NCBI GenBank assembly: GCA_021234155.1
Contig: JAJEKV010000392.1
Coordinates: forward strand, 126,001 to 190,000
Length of the DNA stretch: 64,000 nucleotides
Origin: Isoetes taiwanensis
Lineage: Eukaryota > Streptophyta > Lycopodiopsida > Isoetales > Isoetaceae
Direction of reading: 5' to 3'
Under the pieces are notes generated by a model. The model was given only the letters and a program-made list of their open reading frames with translations. It was not told the DNA's origin and made no database searches. The first letter of the stretch is position 1. Each line of letters begins with the position of its first letter. The translations under genes and the position numbers were made by a program. Below, piece after piece: positions 19,794-32,911 of the stretch.

Positions 19794-22700
19794 AATATGT
19801 AGTAATGCGTAGAAGAATAAAAATGCAGCACTACAATTAATATAAGCTATTGGGTAGCATCTATATTTTCCATTCACGGTATCAATATTATCTATGCATT
19901 AATACATGTTGTAACAAATATATTTGGTTCTCCATTCACAAAATGATGCTTTAGGCTTGAAGATGTAAAAGCATCTACAAAGACGGTCTTTCCACTTGCA
20001 ACTTTAAAAAAAAAAAAAAAAAAAAACTAGCAAAAAGGCACGCCAGGGCTGTTGCCAAATTATGCAATGTAATGAAGGTTTTTAAATAATGTTCTTGCAT
20101 TTTAGGTATCAGTAGTTGTTTTTTGTCAATACATTTGCGACCAGTAAAAATGTATTGTTTGAGATGTATAAGGTGTAGGGTTACGTAGGGTATCTAATCA
20201 TAAGTTAGATCTACTAGATTGAATAACCATCTATTACGTACGTACATATCCCGTAAGATGTAGTTGAATTTTGGGTCTTAGTTTTTAAGGATTACACGAA
20301 TAACCAAAGAAGTTTCCTAAGAAAGACAACAAAATCATCCCTTCATAAATTTAATGAACAACAACACATAAGATACAGTAAATGTTTCGTCTAGTTTGAC
20401 CATAAATCATTTATCAAGAATAGGTGTTCCAAATGGATGGCTTTAAAGAGAAATGCAATATGAAAGATGGACCAAATAAAATAATCCCATTGCAATACCG
20501 AAGGGCTATTTGGATAATCCGACTGCAATATCGAAGAGCTACTTAGATATTTTATTAGGGACCATGGCAGAATCTTGTTTAATCAAGGCAGCTTTCTCAG
20601 TTTACAACATGAGCATATAAGTTGTTCCATCGTACAATAGCATGCAATCTATCACAAAGACATCTCTTTTTGTGCTAAATGTGAGGTAACAAGCATGCAC
20701 GACAATTCTTTTTGTGCTAAATGTGAGGTAACAAGTTCATGACATTATGACCCATGACATGCTCACTAATGATAAAGCTAATAAAGGAGCAAGGTTGCCT
20801 GGAAGGAAAACAAGGGATGAATGTAGGAACGAGAGCCCCTGCTTCCCTTCCCGTATACATAAGTGTCTCGTGAGATGGAGATTGCGATGTAAAAGCATGA
20901 TTTTTTTTCATGTCATTTGATACATTTTCTTTTGTCGTGGCTTCTATTTCCATTTTCCATTTTAGTGTGCCCTAAACTTAGGAGATGCCAAATATACAAA
21001 ACAAATTCTGTTTGTAATAAGGAGCATTAAGTATGAGAGATGCCCAACTTTTTTTTACGCCTTTAGTATGTTTGCCTTCAATCACATTTCTTTTTACTAA
21101 GTTCTTCCAAGTTTTGTAATTTGTATATCTATGCATGGAATAGGCTTCATTACAAAGAAATGAACATTTTTTTAACATCATATATTGGTAAGAAATACAT
21201 ATTCAATGATATTATTTAAATGACCAAAGAGCATAGTAGTTTAAAATACTGTTAAGTTGTAACTTCTTTTCTAACTAGTAATAGTGCCCAGCGTTGCTGG
21301 CATAAGTTAAGAACGTGTAAATAATGTTTAAGAGAATGTAAGATGCCATATAATGGATGGTTTTACCTCAGTATTCCTTCCTTGATCAATAAGCATCTTT
21401 AGCACTCATGTGAAGCATCATGCTGGAATAGTTTTTAAAAACATAGTCTATTTTAAAGCTCTTTTCTTTTGCTCCAGTGTTGAAAACCTGTAAATGTTGA
21501 CGTTTACACTAATGCATAGACTCAAGCCTCTTGGCCTAAGTATTATGTTGGATTTTATGAAGGATTTGATAACCATTGGCAACTTGCTTTATTAACTTTA
21601 CGACGCTGATATTCTTTCTTGAATGCCATAATTATTCCAACATTGTAATTCTGAATTGCAAAGTTTCTTCAAATTTCCTTCCAGTTCTTTATTTCTCATG
21701 ACTTCGACTATAGTACACATGACTTGCGACTTTGTACTATATTGGTGTGGCTATGTTTAATCTAATTGAGATGATAAAGAGTTAGTGAGTATTATAGTGC
21801 AACAAATCATAATACATCTAGGTAAGACAATCTATAATAGTTTGTCATCTTTAAGAGCAACAATTGGATTGCTTTTTATATTCCAATATGAAGATAGCAT
21901 TTGACACAAAAATAAATGCACAAACATTGGTAGAAATAACATGGAAGAGTTTCTTCGCATTTGAAATGAGATAAGATTTGTTCTTCAAAATTATCATAGC
22001 AACATTATTGTAGCACCATTGCATCTAGACTTACTGCCAAATCCATTAAGTGAGCATTACACTTGCCACCCTGCATCTATAATTACTTGCCAAACCGTTA
22101 GGTGAGAACCGCACCTGGAATCTTGCCTTTTACACTTACACAATCTCAGAATCTCAATCTACTTGCATGCGTTCAACATTTATCCAATCTCAGAATCTCA
22201 ATACCCAAAAGGTTACAACAGCCTTATTGTTGGTTCTATATAGTTACATGCAAAGCACGGTAAATGTCACAAATGTAGTCCATAAGAGGCATCATAAGAA
22301 ACTATTTGTCATGATCCATGTCATGATCCTACCCTAGCTCTTTGTAAACACAAGGATGATAAGATGTAAACACCGTTACGTAAGTAATAAAACTTTTGGT
22401 GGAAGCGCCTTGGCACAGTTCTTCCAAGCAAATCATCTTGTCATGCAAAACTTTTCAGTTTCATTACATAAAATTATGCAACGGAAGTTAGAACAAAATG
22501 CAAAGACTTGCTTTCTATTTTAAAAGACTGCCTATGTCTTTTCTTTATTTTTCGCCTTTGGCACATTCATGGTTGCCCTTCTCAGAACAGGATTAGATGG
22601 CCCATGTAAAGGGCCTGACTTCATGAAGAAAAACTGATCTAATCTGCCTTTTGTGTGGGGCCATTTTCCTATGTGTTCTCCCCAACATGCTCCTTCAGTG

Positions 22701-23634
22701 AGGTTTTTTTATGATCAGTCATTTTGAGGAAGGTAAGGCCACTCAGAAGCACGGTGAAGAACAAACAGCCCTGTTGATAAAAAGTGCCATGTTAATAAGG
22801 TGGCACAGAAACAATAGGTTGGCATGTCATAATTAGTATGCCCTGGATAGCCCGCAGTATTTTATTTTATTTTTCCAACATGTAGCTTATTTATTCAATA
22901 CATGGCAAATATCTTCAATATAACTTTTTCATTCAAGTAGCTTAGTTAGTATTTTCTTCAAATAAATTTGCATGTCTCCCGACACGAGAACATTAAGATA
23001 CAATAATGAAGCGAAGCGATGTAATTGTCTAGGTCATCCATCTCGGATGTGATCAACCATCATTTCATGAAGTTAGATGGATTTATGCGTACTTATAGCA
23101 TGTTTTCTCTTGACTCTAGAAACTTCCTTCGTCTTCGTCAAGTCCCGAGCATATCAATCTATCTTTGCTCTTGCGATTGTAATTCATTTGGATGATTCAA
23201 CTCAAAAATCGATCATCTTGCAATTGGACTCTCATAAGGAAGCTTGGCCCGTAATTGGGTTTGATCGACTTGACTTATGAACAATTTATGAGATCTAGAT
23301 AACCTAAGATTTGGTATATCTTAAAAAGCTTCAAACAATCAACATCATTTTAGGTCAAACGAAGCATTCATTTAGAAGTCGAAGCAACCTGATTTTGTCT
23401 TAACCATGTAAAGCGGACCGCTTAGCGGTAGGGAGCTATGAACTTTGTGACACATAAATTACTTTCGTTTTTACAAATGGAGTATAAGGTGCCGGCTTAC
23501 ACGAAATTGCGGCTTGATCGGAAGCCAACCTATTCATAGCACAAAAATCCATTTCAACCCTTCTAGTTCTCGCTCCAAATGCATTACGCGGATCGGCACA
23601 CCGTAGGCTTTGCGCATGGGGGATGACTTACACC
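19794..23634. other. intergenic
   Basis: About 3.8 kb of AT-rich DNA with no recognised gene. An A-run lies at about 20,006-20,026. A segment of about 30 bp (TTTTTGTGCTAAATGTGAGG) is duplicated 42 bp apart (20,668 and 20,710). CAATCTCAGAATCTCAAT occurs twice near 22,140 and 22,190. Confidence 0.5.
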
Positions 23635-24159
23635 CATTTAGAATCGAAGGTATCGAGCACAGGATTTGAACCCAAGATTAATTCCACTACTCGGGCTCCA
23701 ACACACTTCTCCCTCCGGTATCTTCTCTTCTATAAGTGATTCGCTGCGGCCTTCAATAATCCGGCCCGAGAAAAGCGAGCACAACCTTCAAGCAATTGCC
23801 GAGGCCGGTTCTTGATTTCTACAACCGAAATCGCAACCAATAGGCGACGAGTTCTTTACGCAATAGGCGAAGTCTTCAACAAGTAGAAATCTTCAACGGT
23901 TCTTACGCTATCACGGCTTCTTCGCGGCCTCAGTTGTGGCTCCTATCGGTTCTTCACGGGCTCTTCAGGATCGTCTCCATCCCACAAATGCCGTATACGG
24001 ATCGATGCCAAACCCCCCCTACTGCTGTCGATCTTCCTGTTTCCTCATTTTGTTCTCTCCGTCTCGCCCTTTTCCAATTTTTCCAACACGTGTCCTACAA
24101 CGGCTTATACCAAATGTCGCTATTGTAAATAAGGCATGACTATGACCATAATTTCAACA
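23635..24159 (-). mobile_element. Copia element 1, 3' LTR
   Basis: On the minus strand it starts TGTTGAAATTATGGTC directly after the polypurine tract. It matches 27,430-27,956 along its whole length of about 525 bp, with scattered substitutions and small indels. It ends near GATTCTAAATG, where the two LTRs stop matching. Confidence 0.85.
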
Positions 24160-24168
24160 CTCCCCTTC
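24160..24168 (-). other. polypurine tract of Copia element 1
   Basis: GAAGGGGAG on the minus strand, immediately before the 3' LTR. Confidence 0.8.
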
Positions 24169-24199
24169 ATGCCATATTTTCAATGCCAATAGCTTTTCT

Positions 24200-24860
24200 A
24201 AAGCGGCGTGTTTACTTTCACCCAGTAGCTTTTGTTAAAATATCCGCCTCTTGTTTACTAGTGGGAATGTATTGCAAATCTATTTCTTCTTGACTACCTT
24301 CTCTCGATGAAGTGACAATGAAGATCAATGTGTTTTGTCCTTGAATGTAGCCTTTGGATTTTTGGCTATGGCTATGCAACTCTTATTATCGCAATAAAGC
24401 AATAAAAGCACGTTGGACCACTTTGCTTGCTTCTCCCTAGTTCGTTTAACAATCTCCTTAGCCATATTATTTCTCTACCAAGAAGATCGATACATACTCA
24501 CGATTCACCTTTGGACATTCTTTGTACAATTACATTTTCTTACTACACCATGAAATCACTGTCCCATTAAGCTTGCAAAGATATCCTGTTGTGGATTTCC
24601 GCTCATCCAAATCTACGGCCCAATGCATCCGCAGATAACCGGACAATCAGCGAAACCGGCCTATTTGAGGGTTCCCATTACTTTTAGTATAACAGACTCC
24701 CAACTCCATGGTCCCCTTTAAATACCTAAGAATTCGTTTTGCAGCCACCCAGTGCGCCCAACCTGGATTGTTCAAATACCTACTCAAAAAGTTTACGGCA
24801 AATGCTATATCGGGTCTTGTAGCATTGGCGACATAAAGTAAACTTCCTATGAGCTCCCTG
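24200..24860 (-). pseudogene. Copia 1 RNase H region
   Basis: Minus-strand segments read ATRPDIAFAVNFLSRYLNNP, then AAKRILRYLKGTMELGV, then VDLDERKSTTGYLCKLNG, then YCDNKSCIAIAKNPK. These are the usual RT tail and RNase H motifs (D at DLDERKSTTGY and CDN-S-IA--NP). Several stops and frame changes lie between them. Confidence 0.7.
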
Positions 24861-25581
24861 TACGGTATTTTTTCATTTGCTTTCTCTCTTCTTCAGTCCT
24901 AGGACACATACTTCCACAGATCTTATTATTCACCACTAGTGGCGTTGGAACTGGCTTACATTCCATCATAAAAAACCTATCAAGCATCTTTCCAATATAT
25001 TGTTTCTGAGTTAAAGTAAGTGTTCCAATTTCTTTATTCCTAGTAACCTCGATGCCCAAAAGCTTCTTCAAACAACCAAGATCACTTATCTGTAACCTGG
25101 CTTACAGGATGGCTTTCCATTCATCTAGAAATTTTCTAACGCTTACACTCATAACACAATCATCAACATATAAAGTGATAATGCAGAATTTATCACATAT
25201 TCTTCTTATGTGTAAATTTCCTTCACTTTCCAATTTTTCAAATCCTTGAGATAATAAAAAAGTATTCATACATACGTATCATTGTCGAGCCGCTTGTCTA
25301 AGCCCATATACTGGCTTCTTCAACTTGCAAACTTTATTCCCTTGCACCTCGAACTCGATTGGTTGTTTCATGAAAATTTTCTCCTCTAAGTATCTATTTA
25401 AAAATGTTTTTTTTACATCCATATGATCAAGATCGAGATCATGCTCAACTGCAAGAGCTATTAAAGCTCTCAAACTAGTTAGTTTAATAATTGGTGAGAA
25501 TGTATGGTGATAATCTATACCTTCTTTCTCGAGTAAAACCTTGTGCAACCAATCTAGCCTTGTATCTTTCAATTTCACCAT
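24847..25581 (-). pseudogene. Copia 1 reverse transcriptase region
   Basis: 25,279-25,581 reads KEGIDYHHTFSPIIKLTSLR, then MDVKKTFLNRYLEEKIFMKQ, then VCKLKKPVYGLRQAARQ. These are the standard Copia RT blocks (canonical MDVKTAFLNG). The catalytic YVDD is intact at 25,159-25,170 in a different frame from the upstream block. Then 24,847-25,071 continues with LLGIEVTRNKEIGTLTLTQK and QYIGKMLDRFFMMECKPVPT. A frameshift or stop lies between 25,173 and 25,279. Confidence 0.8.
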
Positions 25582-25689
25582 CGTTTTTTTTTTAATTTAA
25601 AAATCCACTTACATCATACCATATTTTTCATAATCGGACGTGTTACAAGATCATAGGTACATGTCAATTTGAACGAGTCCAACTCCTCC

Positions 25690-26574
25690 TTCATTGCTTT
25701 CTGCCATTTACTTGCATTTGGTGAGTTAACTTGGCTTCCTCATATGATTTGGGCTCGCAATACATAACATAGGCTACCCGATTCTTACGTATATTAATCC
25801 CTAATTCATATTCCCTAAACCTTGTTGGCAGCCTACGTTCACGAAGTGCTTCTCCACGCTCATCTCTTCCATATTTTGAAGTGTCAAACGACACCTCCAC
25901 GCTTCAATTTTTTTTGCATCACTCCTATGTGTAATGCGACTTTCTTCCTTTGGCGGTTCTTCTGTTCTTACATCCTCCAATTCTGTTACTTGCTCTTCTA
26001 TTTGTTCTTCCAAACCCACTTCCATACTCTGATCTTCTAATTCTGCTATTTCACCTTCTGGTTGCTCCTCCTCATCACTGCCTTCCACCTCACGGACTTC
26101 AACAACCTCTGTTTGATATTCCTCCTTTCCGTTATCACCATCCTCATCGTCAAACCAACCTATTGGTGCCCAAGGTTGATTTTCTTCTTTCGTCTGTGCC
26201 ACATTTTGCGTCACTACCCTATCCTTGTAAAACTTAGTTTCATCAAATACCACGTCACGACTTACGTGAATTTTCCTAGTTTTAGGATCATATAACCTAT
26301 ACCCTTGGTCCTCATAACCAACTAGGTAGGTCTCGACACTTCGATCCTCCAATTTGGATCGCAATTCCTCAGGTACATGCATATATGATAAGCAACCATA
26401 TGCACGTAGTCTCTCCAGCGGTTGCTTTCTCCCGGACCAAACCTCCTCGGGTTTTTTCCTTTGATTCCAGAGAGGGCAATTTATTTTGGATGTAACACGC
26501 TGCTGCCTTTGCGCTTCGCCCATAAATAATTGGGCAGTCACGCATGCTTTAACATAGACCTTCTTTGCATCCAT
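25690..26574 (-). pseudogene. Copia 1 integrase C-terminal region and linker
   Basis: A 257-codon minus frame from 26,574 reads PLERLRAYGCLSYMHVPEEL, then LVGYEDQGYRLYDPKTRKIH and VSRDVVFDE. This is the conserved post-integrase segment (F-GC-AY-H-P, GYS---K-YR-YDP-T-K---SRDV-FDE). A Glu-rich acidic linker follows, as is normal before RT. The upstream part has lost the catalytic core similarity near MDAKKVYVKACVTAQLFMGE, where a normal copy would read a Met/Leu-Lys-Ala/Asn-x-x-L-P segment. Confidence 0.75.
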
Positions 26575-26967
26575 GAGTGTCTGTTTCTTTCTTTCGGCAA
26601 TGCCATTTTGTTGCGGAGTATATCCACATGTAAATTGGCGTCGATACCCTTATCACGACGAAATTGCATAAATTCTCGAGAAATGTATTCTCCCCACGTG
26701 AATCGGGGCGTAATCGCTTTAAGCGCCCTAGAGGTCTCTTATTTGGCAACTTCATTAAATGGCCTGAAAGGCTTGAAATGTTTGGTCCTTAGATTTTAAA
26801 AAATAGCATTTTGTTTTTCTAGAAAAATCATCAATAAATGTGGCAAAATACACGAGGTTTAAAAGCACATGCGAATTTTGCTTCCAGAGCATGCACCCTC
26901 GACAAATTCCATGCTCATCCTTTGTTATATTGGCGGGAATACCGTCTACCAATTTATGTCTACTCAT
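26549..26967 (-). pseudogene. Copia 1 integrase core remnants
   Basis: 26,755-26,967 reads DGIPANITKDEHGICRGCML then YFATFIDDFSRKTKCYFLKS (FIDD-SRK is the integrase core). In the frame that follows, LRPDSRGE corresponds to LR-D-GGE-, the second acidic motif, with an altered residue. Frameshifts separate the blocks. The N-terminal HHCC zinc finger is only partly visible. Confidence 0.75.
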
Positions 26968-27025
26968 AATTCGATATTAGTATCATGTACATGACCAAGC
27001 CTCGGATGCCACAACTCTATTGGAC

Positions 27026-27232
27026 TTATTCGGCAATACTTGGAAGGCCATCCAAACAATACAATTTTCCTCTTCTCCTTGCTATAATACTACCACCATT
27101 CCCCACCATCTCACAAACATGTGAATCAAAGTTAACCTTATACCCGGCATCCACTAGATGCAAGAATGAAATCAAATTATGCGGCATACGGAGTATATAG
27201 AGCATTATCAAGTGACACGAGATTCTCTCCAT
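27026..27232 (-). pseudogene. Copia 1 gag-pre-integrase domain
   Basis: The minus frame reads MLYILRMPHNLISFLHLVDA then GYKVNFDSHVCEMV and RRGKLYCLDG. The V-Y-P----NLISV--L---G--V-F pattern with a terminal LY-L is the gag-pre-integrase domain, which lies just before integrase in Copia Pol. Confidence 0.75.
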
Positions 27233-27429
27233 CGTGAGAACTCTAACTTCCCTGACCTTTTACTTGATGCAAATTCCGTTGCCCATTTGAACATATGGAA
27301 TATCCGGTTTATTTATGTCCTTCATTAATTCTTACGTGTTGATAACCGGCCCTCTCTGCTCGAGTCAATGGTCATGGATAGTGGCTTCTAGCCGGATCCA
27401 TGCTTACAAACTTCGCCTCACGATACCAG

Positions 27430-27956
27430 CATTTAGAATCAAGGTATCGAGCACGGGATTTGAACCCAAGATTAATTCCACTACTCGGGCTCCAACACAC
27501 TTCTCCCTCCGGTATCTTCTCTTCTATAAGTGATTACATTTGCGACCTTCAATAATCCGGCCGAAAAGCCGAGCACAACCTTCAAGCAATTGCCGGCCGG
27601 TTCTTCTTCCACCAAACCGAAACGCGAACCAATAGGCGGCGAGTTCTTACGCAATAGGCGAAGTCTTCAACGGGCCGAAATCTTCAACCGGTTCTTACGC
27701 TATCACGGCTTCTTCTCGTGAGCCTCGGTTGTGGCTCCTATCCGGGTTCTTTCACGAGGCTCTTCGGGATCGTCTCCATCCCACAAAATCTTGATACGGA
27801 TCGATGCCAAACCCCCTACCCTGTCGATCTTCCTGTTCCTCATTTTGTTCTCTCCGTCTCCTGCCCTTTTCCAATTTTTCCAACACGTGTCCTACAACAG
27901 CTTATACCAAATGTCGCTATTGTAAATAAGGCATGACTATGACCATAATTTCAACA
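27430..27956 (-). mobile_element. Copia element 1, 5' LTR
   Basis: Matches 23,635-24,159. It ends near GATTCTAAATGC and is followed (minus strand) by TGGTATCGTGAGGC, close to the initiator-tRNA-Met primer site TGGTATCAGAGC. Confidence 0.85.
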
Positions 27957-30900
27957 ACTTCAAAGGTCGGCCATGGCAATGGATTATTTCATATTTGGAG
28001 AAATTGCGGACCATGTCCCGAAGATCGAGGGGCCCCAACATCACTTGCCAAGTGAAAGAGAAGATTAGGGGAAAACCATAGCTCAATGCAGGGGAAAGAC
28101 AGCCATATCCAAGAGCTCCAAATGAAAAAGCCAAACTCCAAAGAACCCAGACTGCCATGGCCAAGAGCTCCACCACAGTCTTAAAAGCGACCTTCAAAAA
28201 TTTAGGGCAAGCTACCGATGGTGGGGAAAGAATATTATGGTTCCTTGAGCTATTTCATCCAGTTGATCAGACCTCCCTGCACCTTTGAGTGGATGTGCTT
28301 GTAAAAACAGAGGCATGGCAACCTCGGATGTTATTGAGTAGACAGCGATAAACTGCAATCGCTGTGAATGAAGAGACCACCACCACCACCAGACCTATTC
28401 CAGGTTCCATGAAAGAACGACCTCCTCTAGACGGACAGCCATGGCCCGATATCTCGGCTTTAATCTAGGCCTTTGGATGCGATGGAGAGGATTTAGGCCG
28501 TCCAGATTAGGGTTAGGGTTTTATGCACGACATACACTAAAACTTTATAATAAAGGATAAGAGCAAATACTAAGATATGTGGCTAGTTGAAGTAAACTTC
28601 TTTTCCAAGTAAGTAGGGCATTCATAAAACTTATGATCAGTTGAATAACAAACAAAACACTTATTTTCCCGCTTCTTTGCGCGCTTGATACGATTCCTTT
28701 GGCTCTTTGGCTCTTTGGCTTCTTGCACAACGCTTGTAAGTAATGCAAAATCGAATTATATAAGGGCAAGGCATTCAGTGATACATCTATGGAGATCCCA
28801 TGTTTCTTTATTGTCTTCGACCTGGCTTCCTTAATAGATGTTGGTCTTGTGGATTGCATAGGCAGTGAACATCTAAGTGAAGTGAACGTCTAAGATCCGT
28901 ATCATGTTGTTTTAAGAGGTAGAATGTTGCATCAGGGACATGAGATCATTGGTTTTTCCAAGACCATATATTCAGCAATTACTACAAATACTGCATGAGC
29001 TACCAAGAGTTCTATTACATAAGAAGAATGATATTTCTTGCAGATCATAAGAGATATGCAGGAAGGTAAGTAGACGCTTTCTACAACTTCATTGAGATAA
29101 TAATTGATAGTCAAGTGTTTTAAAGTTACCTTTTTTGCTGTTTTTGCAAAATCAGAACCACGGGCAGGCATTTCTTGTGTCAACAATGTCAAATTGGGAA
29201 GCTTTCAGCCTGGCTTCCTTAATGAGCTTGATATTTGCTCGTTTCTAAATATTTCCTGAGAAATAACTTCTGAAAGCCATATCTATCTGTATCAGAAAAC
29301 AAAGCTAAAATTCGCGCAATAGGCCTCAAATAGGTACATCACTATATACTTGCATAGAGGATGAGGTGCATCATCTGGATGAGCTACATAGCACATGCTC
29401 CTAGAACTGGCACATAGAAGAAGTTCTGCTTCATTACCATTTATTGTACAATGATAAGAGACGTTGATATACTGCTATATACTATGGGCAGTGAGTTTTT
29501 ACCTGGTTGAAAGTAAATTGAGCCCCTTCAAAGTACTGCATCAGACAACATATCTCTGCCATAAATTTGCTGCTTTGCACCTTCTGGGTTTAGGTTCATA
29601 AAACACCTTGACATGCATTGCCAATGGAGGACCAAGCTCTATTCTGACGGTAAAACACTTTACTTAGACCCAAATAACATCTTCCTGTTCATTTCATAGT
29701 AACTTTTCATAGTAACTGCCAAGGTCCTTATGATCCATCTCCACTTGCTGTTTTTTCACATGCAGTGAGGCGTATCCATCATCTTCTCCAGATGTATTCG
29801 GCATAATGCAAATGCCATTAGCGTTATCTATGTGTTCCAACAGTAGGGTTGTGCACATCTGCATTAGCTCTATAATATAAGGGAAAGACATTCATCTATG
29901 GAGATCCATGCTATGCCATTATCGAATTGAAAGCCTACAAAACAGCAATGAAAGCCTACAGCAGATAATCACAAAAAGGCCTCCACAAAACTCACATCAA
30001 ATTAAGCAACGTTTCACTGGCATTATCTAGGTGTGTTGGAAAACTTTTCACACGCAAATTCCTCCAAATCAATAGCCTTTACAAATCACTAAGACTTATG
30101 CGATTGCAAATACATAAAAAATTGCAGAAAGTACCTTCTCAATGACTTCAGCACAATCTAATGTCTTGATACTCTGCATCACGCTGTAGACATCACACTG
30201 AAATTTCTTGCATTAAAAAGTTAGATCAGTTTCCAACCTCATACAACATTTCATAACAGCAGAAATTTAACTCCAAGATTGCTAATTATAAATCCTACAA
30301 TTCACTATGGAGAGCTTGGCAATCAGATATTGTTTTGCACGGCATTCCAAGCACAATCTTAAGATTTTTCTATGATATGGGGCTGTGCCAAATCCAGACT
30401 AAAATTCTGACTTTCAAAATAGCAATGTAAAATGGTAGCCTGTAAAATGACAGTTCAATAGAATAAAATCGATTAAATTTGTAACACTTTCTTTCTTATA
30501 TCGTGACAAGAAGCCCCTGTTGAATGCTTTAAGAATTCCCTTATTCCTCTCTATGTTAAAACAAGATATACTAATTATTCCATGATAGTATTACTTACAC
30601 ATATCATTTAGACAAAGGCTGGTGCAAACAGATATAGCCCTCTACCCAACGAGAGAAGAGTAAAATAATATTAGAATGGCTCTAATATTGGTACATCAGA
30701 ATAATCAGGTATGGATAGAGCATTGGGCAATAATAATACGTTCCCTTGTATTCAGATTTGGCTGTGACCTTAATGCAAAGAATGAGCTCATCATATAATC
30801 ACATGCATCGACTTCCTTAGGCCCAAAGATGCTGCCCAAAAATCCTTCCTATTGAAACGCTTTATGTGAGCACATGGAAGAGTTTGGCAACATGCTCAAG

Positions 30901-32722
30901 GGAAATACTATCAGCTACATTTTACTTTAGCTCTGGATGATTGTGTTCATTTGCTGGCAGCACAATAACCTAAAAGACAGCATATTTATAGGATGACAAC
31001 TGGCAGAAAAACATCCAAAAACATATCCAAGAAGTACTTACCTGTCCACTGCTGTGACCTTTCTGGAGAGACCAGCCATTAGTAGATACTTGCTGCTCCA
31101 AGAATTTATCCAAAGACAAATCCTCCACATTGAATGCCTAAATTTTACAATAAGCAATTGCTAAAAACTCAACCGAAATAGATAGGCCAATTTAGTAAAA
31201 AGAACCACCTCCAACCAGATAGTTCTTTCCAGAAGATAAAAGACGCTTGAATGAATTGAAGCTTGCTTACCTTTTTGCAATTTTGGGCCAATATTTTATC
31301 CATACATTCGCTTCAGTCATGAAACCTATATCAAGGATGAGAACCCTGATAGATTTTTCTTGCATATCACAGCAGCTAAATCTTCAGTTGTAATTTGGCA
31401 TTTGGTGCATAAACTTTCTCAGGTAGGCTTTTTGCAATCAACATGTTTCTTCATATTTCTCACGTCAATAATAGGCCCATGTGAATATAGAATTGCTGAA
31501 GAACTTTAAGTTTGTAAATTGCAGATGGACTCATTTGTCTCTGTTAAGAGCAGCAAATTAGTAAGAGCAAATGTTATCCCTGGTAAAGCCCATGTTGAAT
31601 TCCTCAGGACATATTCAATGGATTTACCAGTGGCAACAACTGCAATTCCTATAGCCCCTCTCAGCTCTGCATTTGTCTGCCAAGGCTTGAAAATAAACAA
31701 GCAAGTTGTTTCATTTTCCATCATAGGCAGGTTCTATCTACTTAGCTTTGTAAATAGCAGCTGCCAACTATAGCATATACATGGCGATTAATAAAAACCA
31801 CATACTGCTCTGCAGAATCTTGCATTTCTACATCTTCAGCAGTAAGCACTAACTACAAATTCCATGTGAGTTTATCGGAAGACCCCCATTATTTTCTTGC
31901 ACAGTTATCTTAATCACTTCTTGCGCACTTAATCTTGTCAAATTGTGGTCATGGCTGTAATATGCATCAAGTTCTTTGGCATGGATCAGAGCACAAAAAC
32001 AACTACAAGTAACTCTCTATTCAGTTGATTCAAAAGCCATCTCAGCCCAATGTGTACAATCTGGTTCTTATTGCTCAACGGTTGCAGCAATAGAAGAGGC
32101 TAGATCAAATGTAAACAAGGGACTACGAATATCGAAGAAGTTAGGTCGGGTGGCTAAGCGATCCTTTCCTAGCGAATTCCTTTCTCCGCAATCCAAAAGG
32201 TCATTTGGTCATTTGGCAGGGAGAGATGCTCAAACAAGCATTCAATGCCCTATCAAGCAAATGTTTTGATTAGAACAACTTGCATTCTTCGTCTTTCCCA
32301 TTGCAAATATTCAAGCACAGCTCCAGCATCATAATAGGCCAATAACTTAACGATAAAAAATAACTCACAGAACCTCTATTTGAAACTCCAATCTACAAAT
32401 AAGAAGAGAGACTCAAGAACCAGTCCTGTATGGGTTTGCGGGTTAGAAGCCACGATGGAAGCATCAGAAATTATAAAAAATAAATCTAAAAATAAAAACT
32501 TGAAAGACTCACAGCACCTGAAAGACTTACAAAACCGGTCTTGTATTGGTTTGCAGGTCAGAAGCCATGATGGAAGCACCAGAAATGTGCGTCTTCTTCT
32601 ATCTGTGGGTCCAACGTGATGCACATATCCGGATGCTGGATTCTATCAAAACATGAAAGGACAAGAAGTTCTTGTCCATGATGCATATATCCGGATATGG
32701 CTGTATTCCAAGAAACTGTGTT
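27957..32722. other. intergenic
   Basis: About 4.8 kb with no recognised gene. Short frames at 28,545-28,859, 29,694-29,891, 31,506-31,724 and 31,976-32,269 have no known domain. A repeat of about 55 bp (TTGCGGGTTAGAAGCCACGA / TTGCAGGTCAGAAGCCATGA) is present twice at about 32,425 and 32,545. Confidence 0.5.
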
Positions 32723-32911
32723 TCAATGAGATAGGTTGTCAAATACTTTTTTTGCTTCCTCCATTATACCGCATTTAGCGTAAAGATCAATAAGGGTGTT
32801 TCCAAGCATGACATCTGATTCAAGGCTTTCTTTAATAATCCGATCATGCACAAGCCTGCCATCTCGAAAAAATGAAAAGCTAGAGGGAAGGGAAAGCAGA
32901 AATCGACGCAA
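32723..32911 (-). pseudogene. pentatricopeptide repeat (PPR, PLS-type) fragment
   Basis: The minus frame reads DGRLVHDRIIKESLESDVML then GNTLIDLYAKCGIMEEAKKV and FDNLSH, then a stop. G--VH--I---GLESDV--GN-LIDMYAKCG---EA-KVFD is the L/S-repeat pattern of plant PLS-class PPR proteins, which are usually organelle RNA editing or processing factors. Only about one and a half repeats remain and nothing flanks them, so this is a gene scrap, not a working gene. Confidence 0.7.

Larger units (their letters stand above)
23635..27956 (-). mobile_element. Copia (Ty1-type) LTR retrotransposon, gag-less and degenerate
   Basis: A complete LTR-to-LTR element of about 4.3 kb. In minus-strand order it has the 5' LTR (27,430-27,956), a PBS-like TGGTATCGTGAGGC, gag-pre-integrase (27,026-27,232), integrase pieces (26,549-26,967), the integrase C-terminal region and linker (25,690-26,574), RT (25,100-25,581) and RNase H (about 24,200-24,860). 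A polypurine tract and the 3' LTR follow. The domain order integrase before RT identifies Copia. Only about 200 bp separate the PBS from the pre-integrase segment, so gag is gone and the protease is unrecognisable. All domains carry frameshifts or stops. No clear target-site duplication was found. Confidence 0.85.

Noticed and set aside
23640-23700. tRNA-like GGGTTCAAATCC on the minus strand, also at 27,440-27,500.
   Set aside because: Lies inside the Copia LTRs and is repeated only because the LTRs are; no cloverleaf.
23635-27956. Clear 5-bp target-site duplication for Copia element 1.
   Set aside because: The flanks next to the inferred LTR ends do not match; the outer LTR boundary at GATTCTAAATG is not certain.
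28500-28530. Telomere-like GGGTTAGGGTTTT.
   Set aside because: Only two partial units; not an interstitial telomere array.
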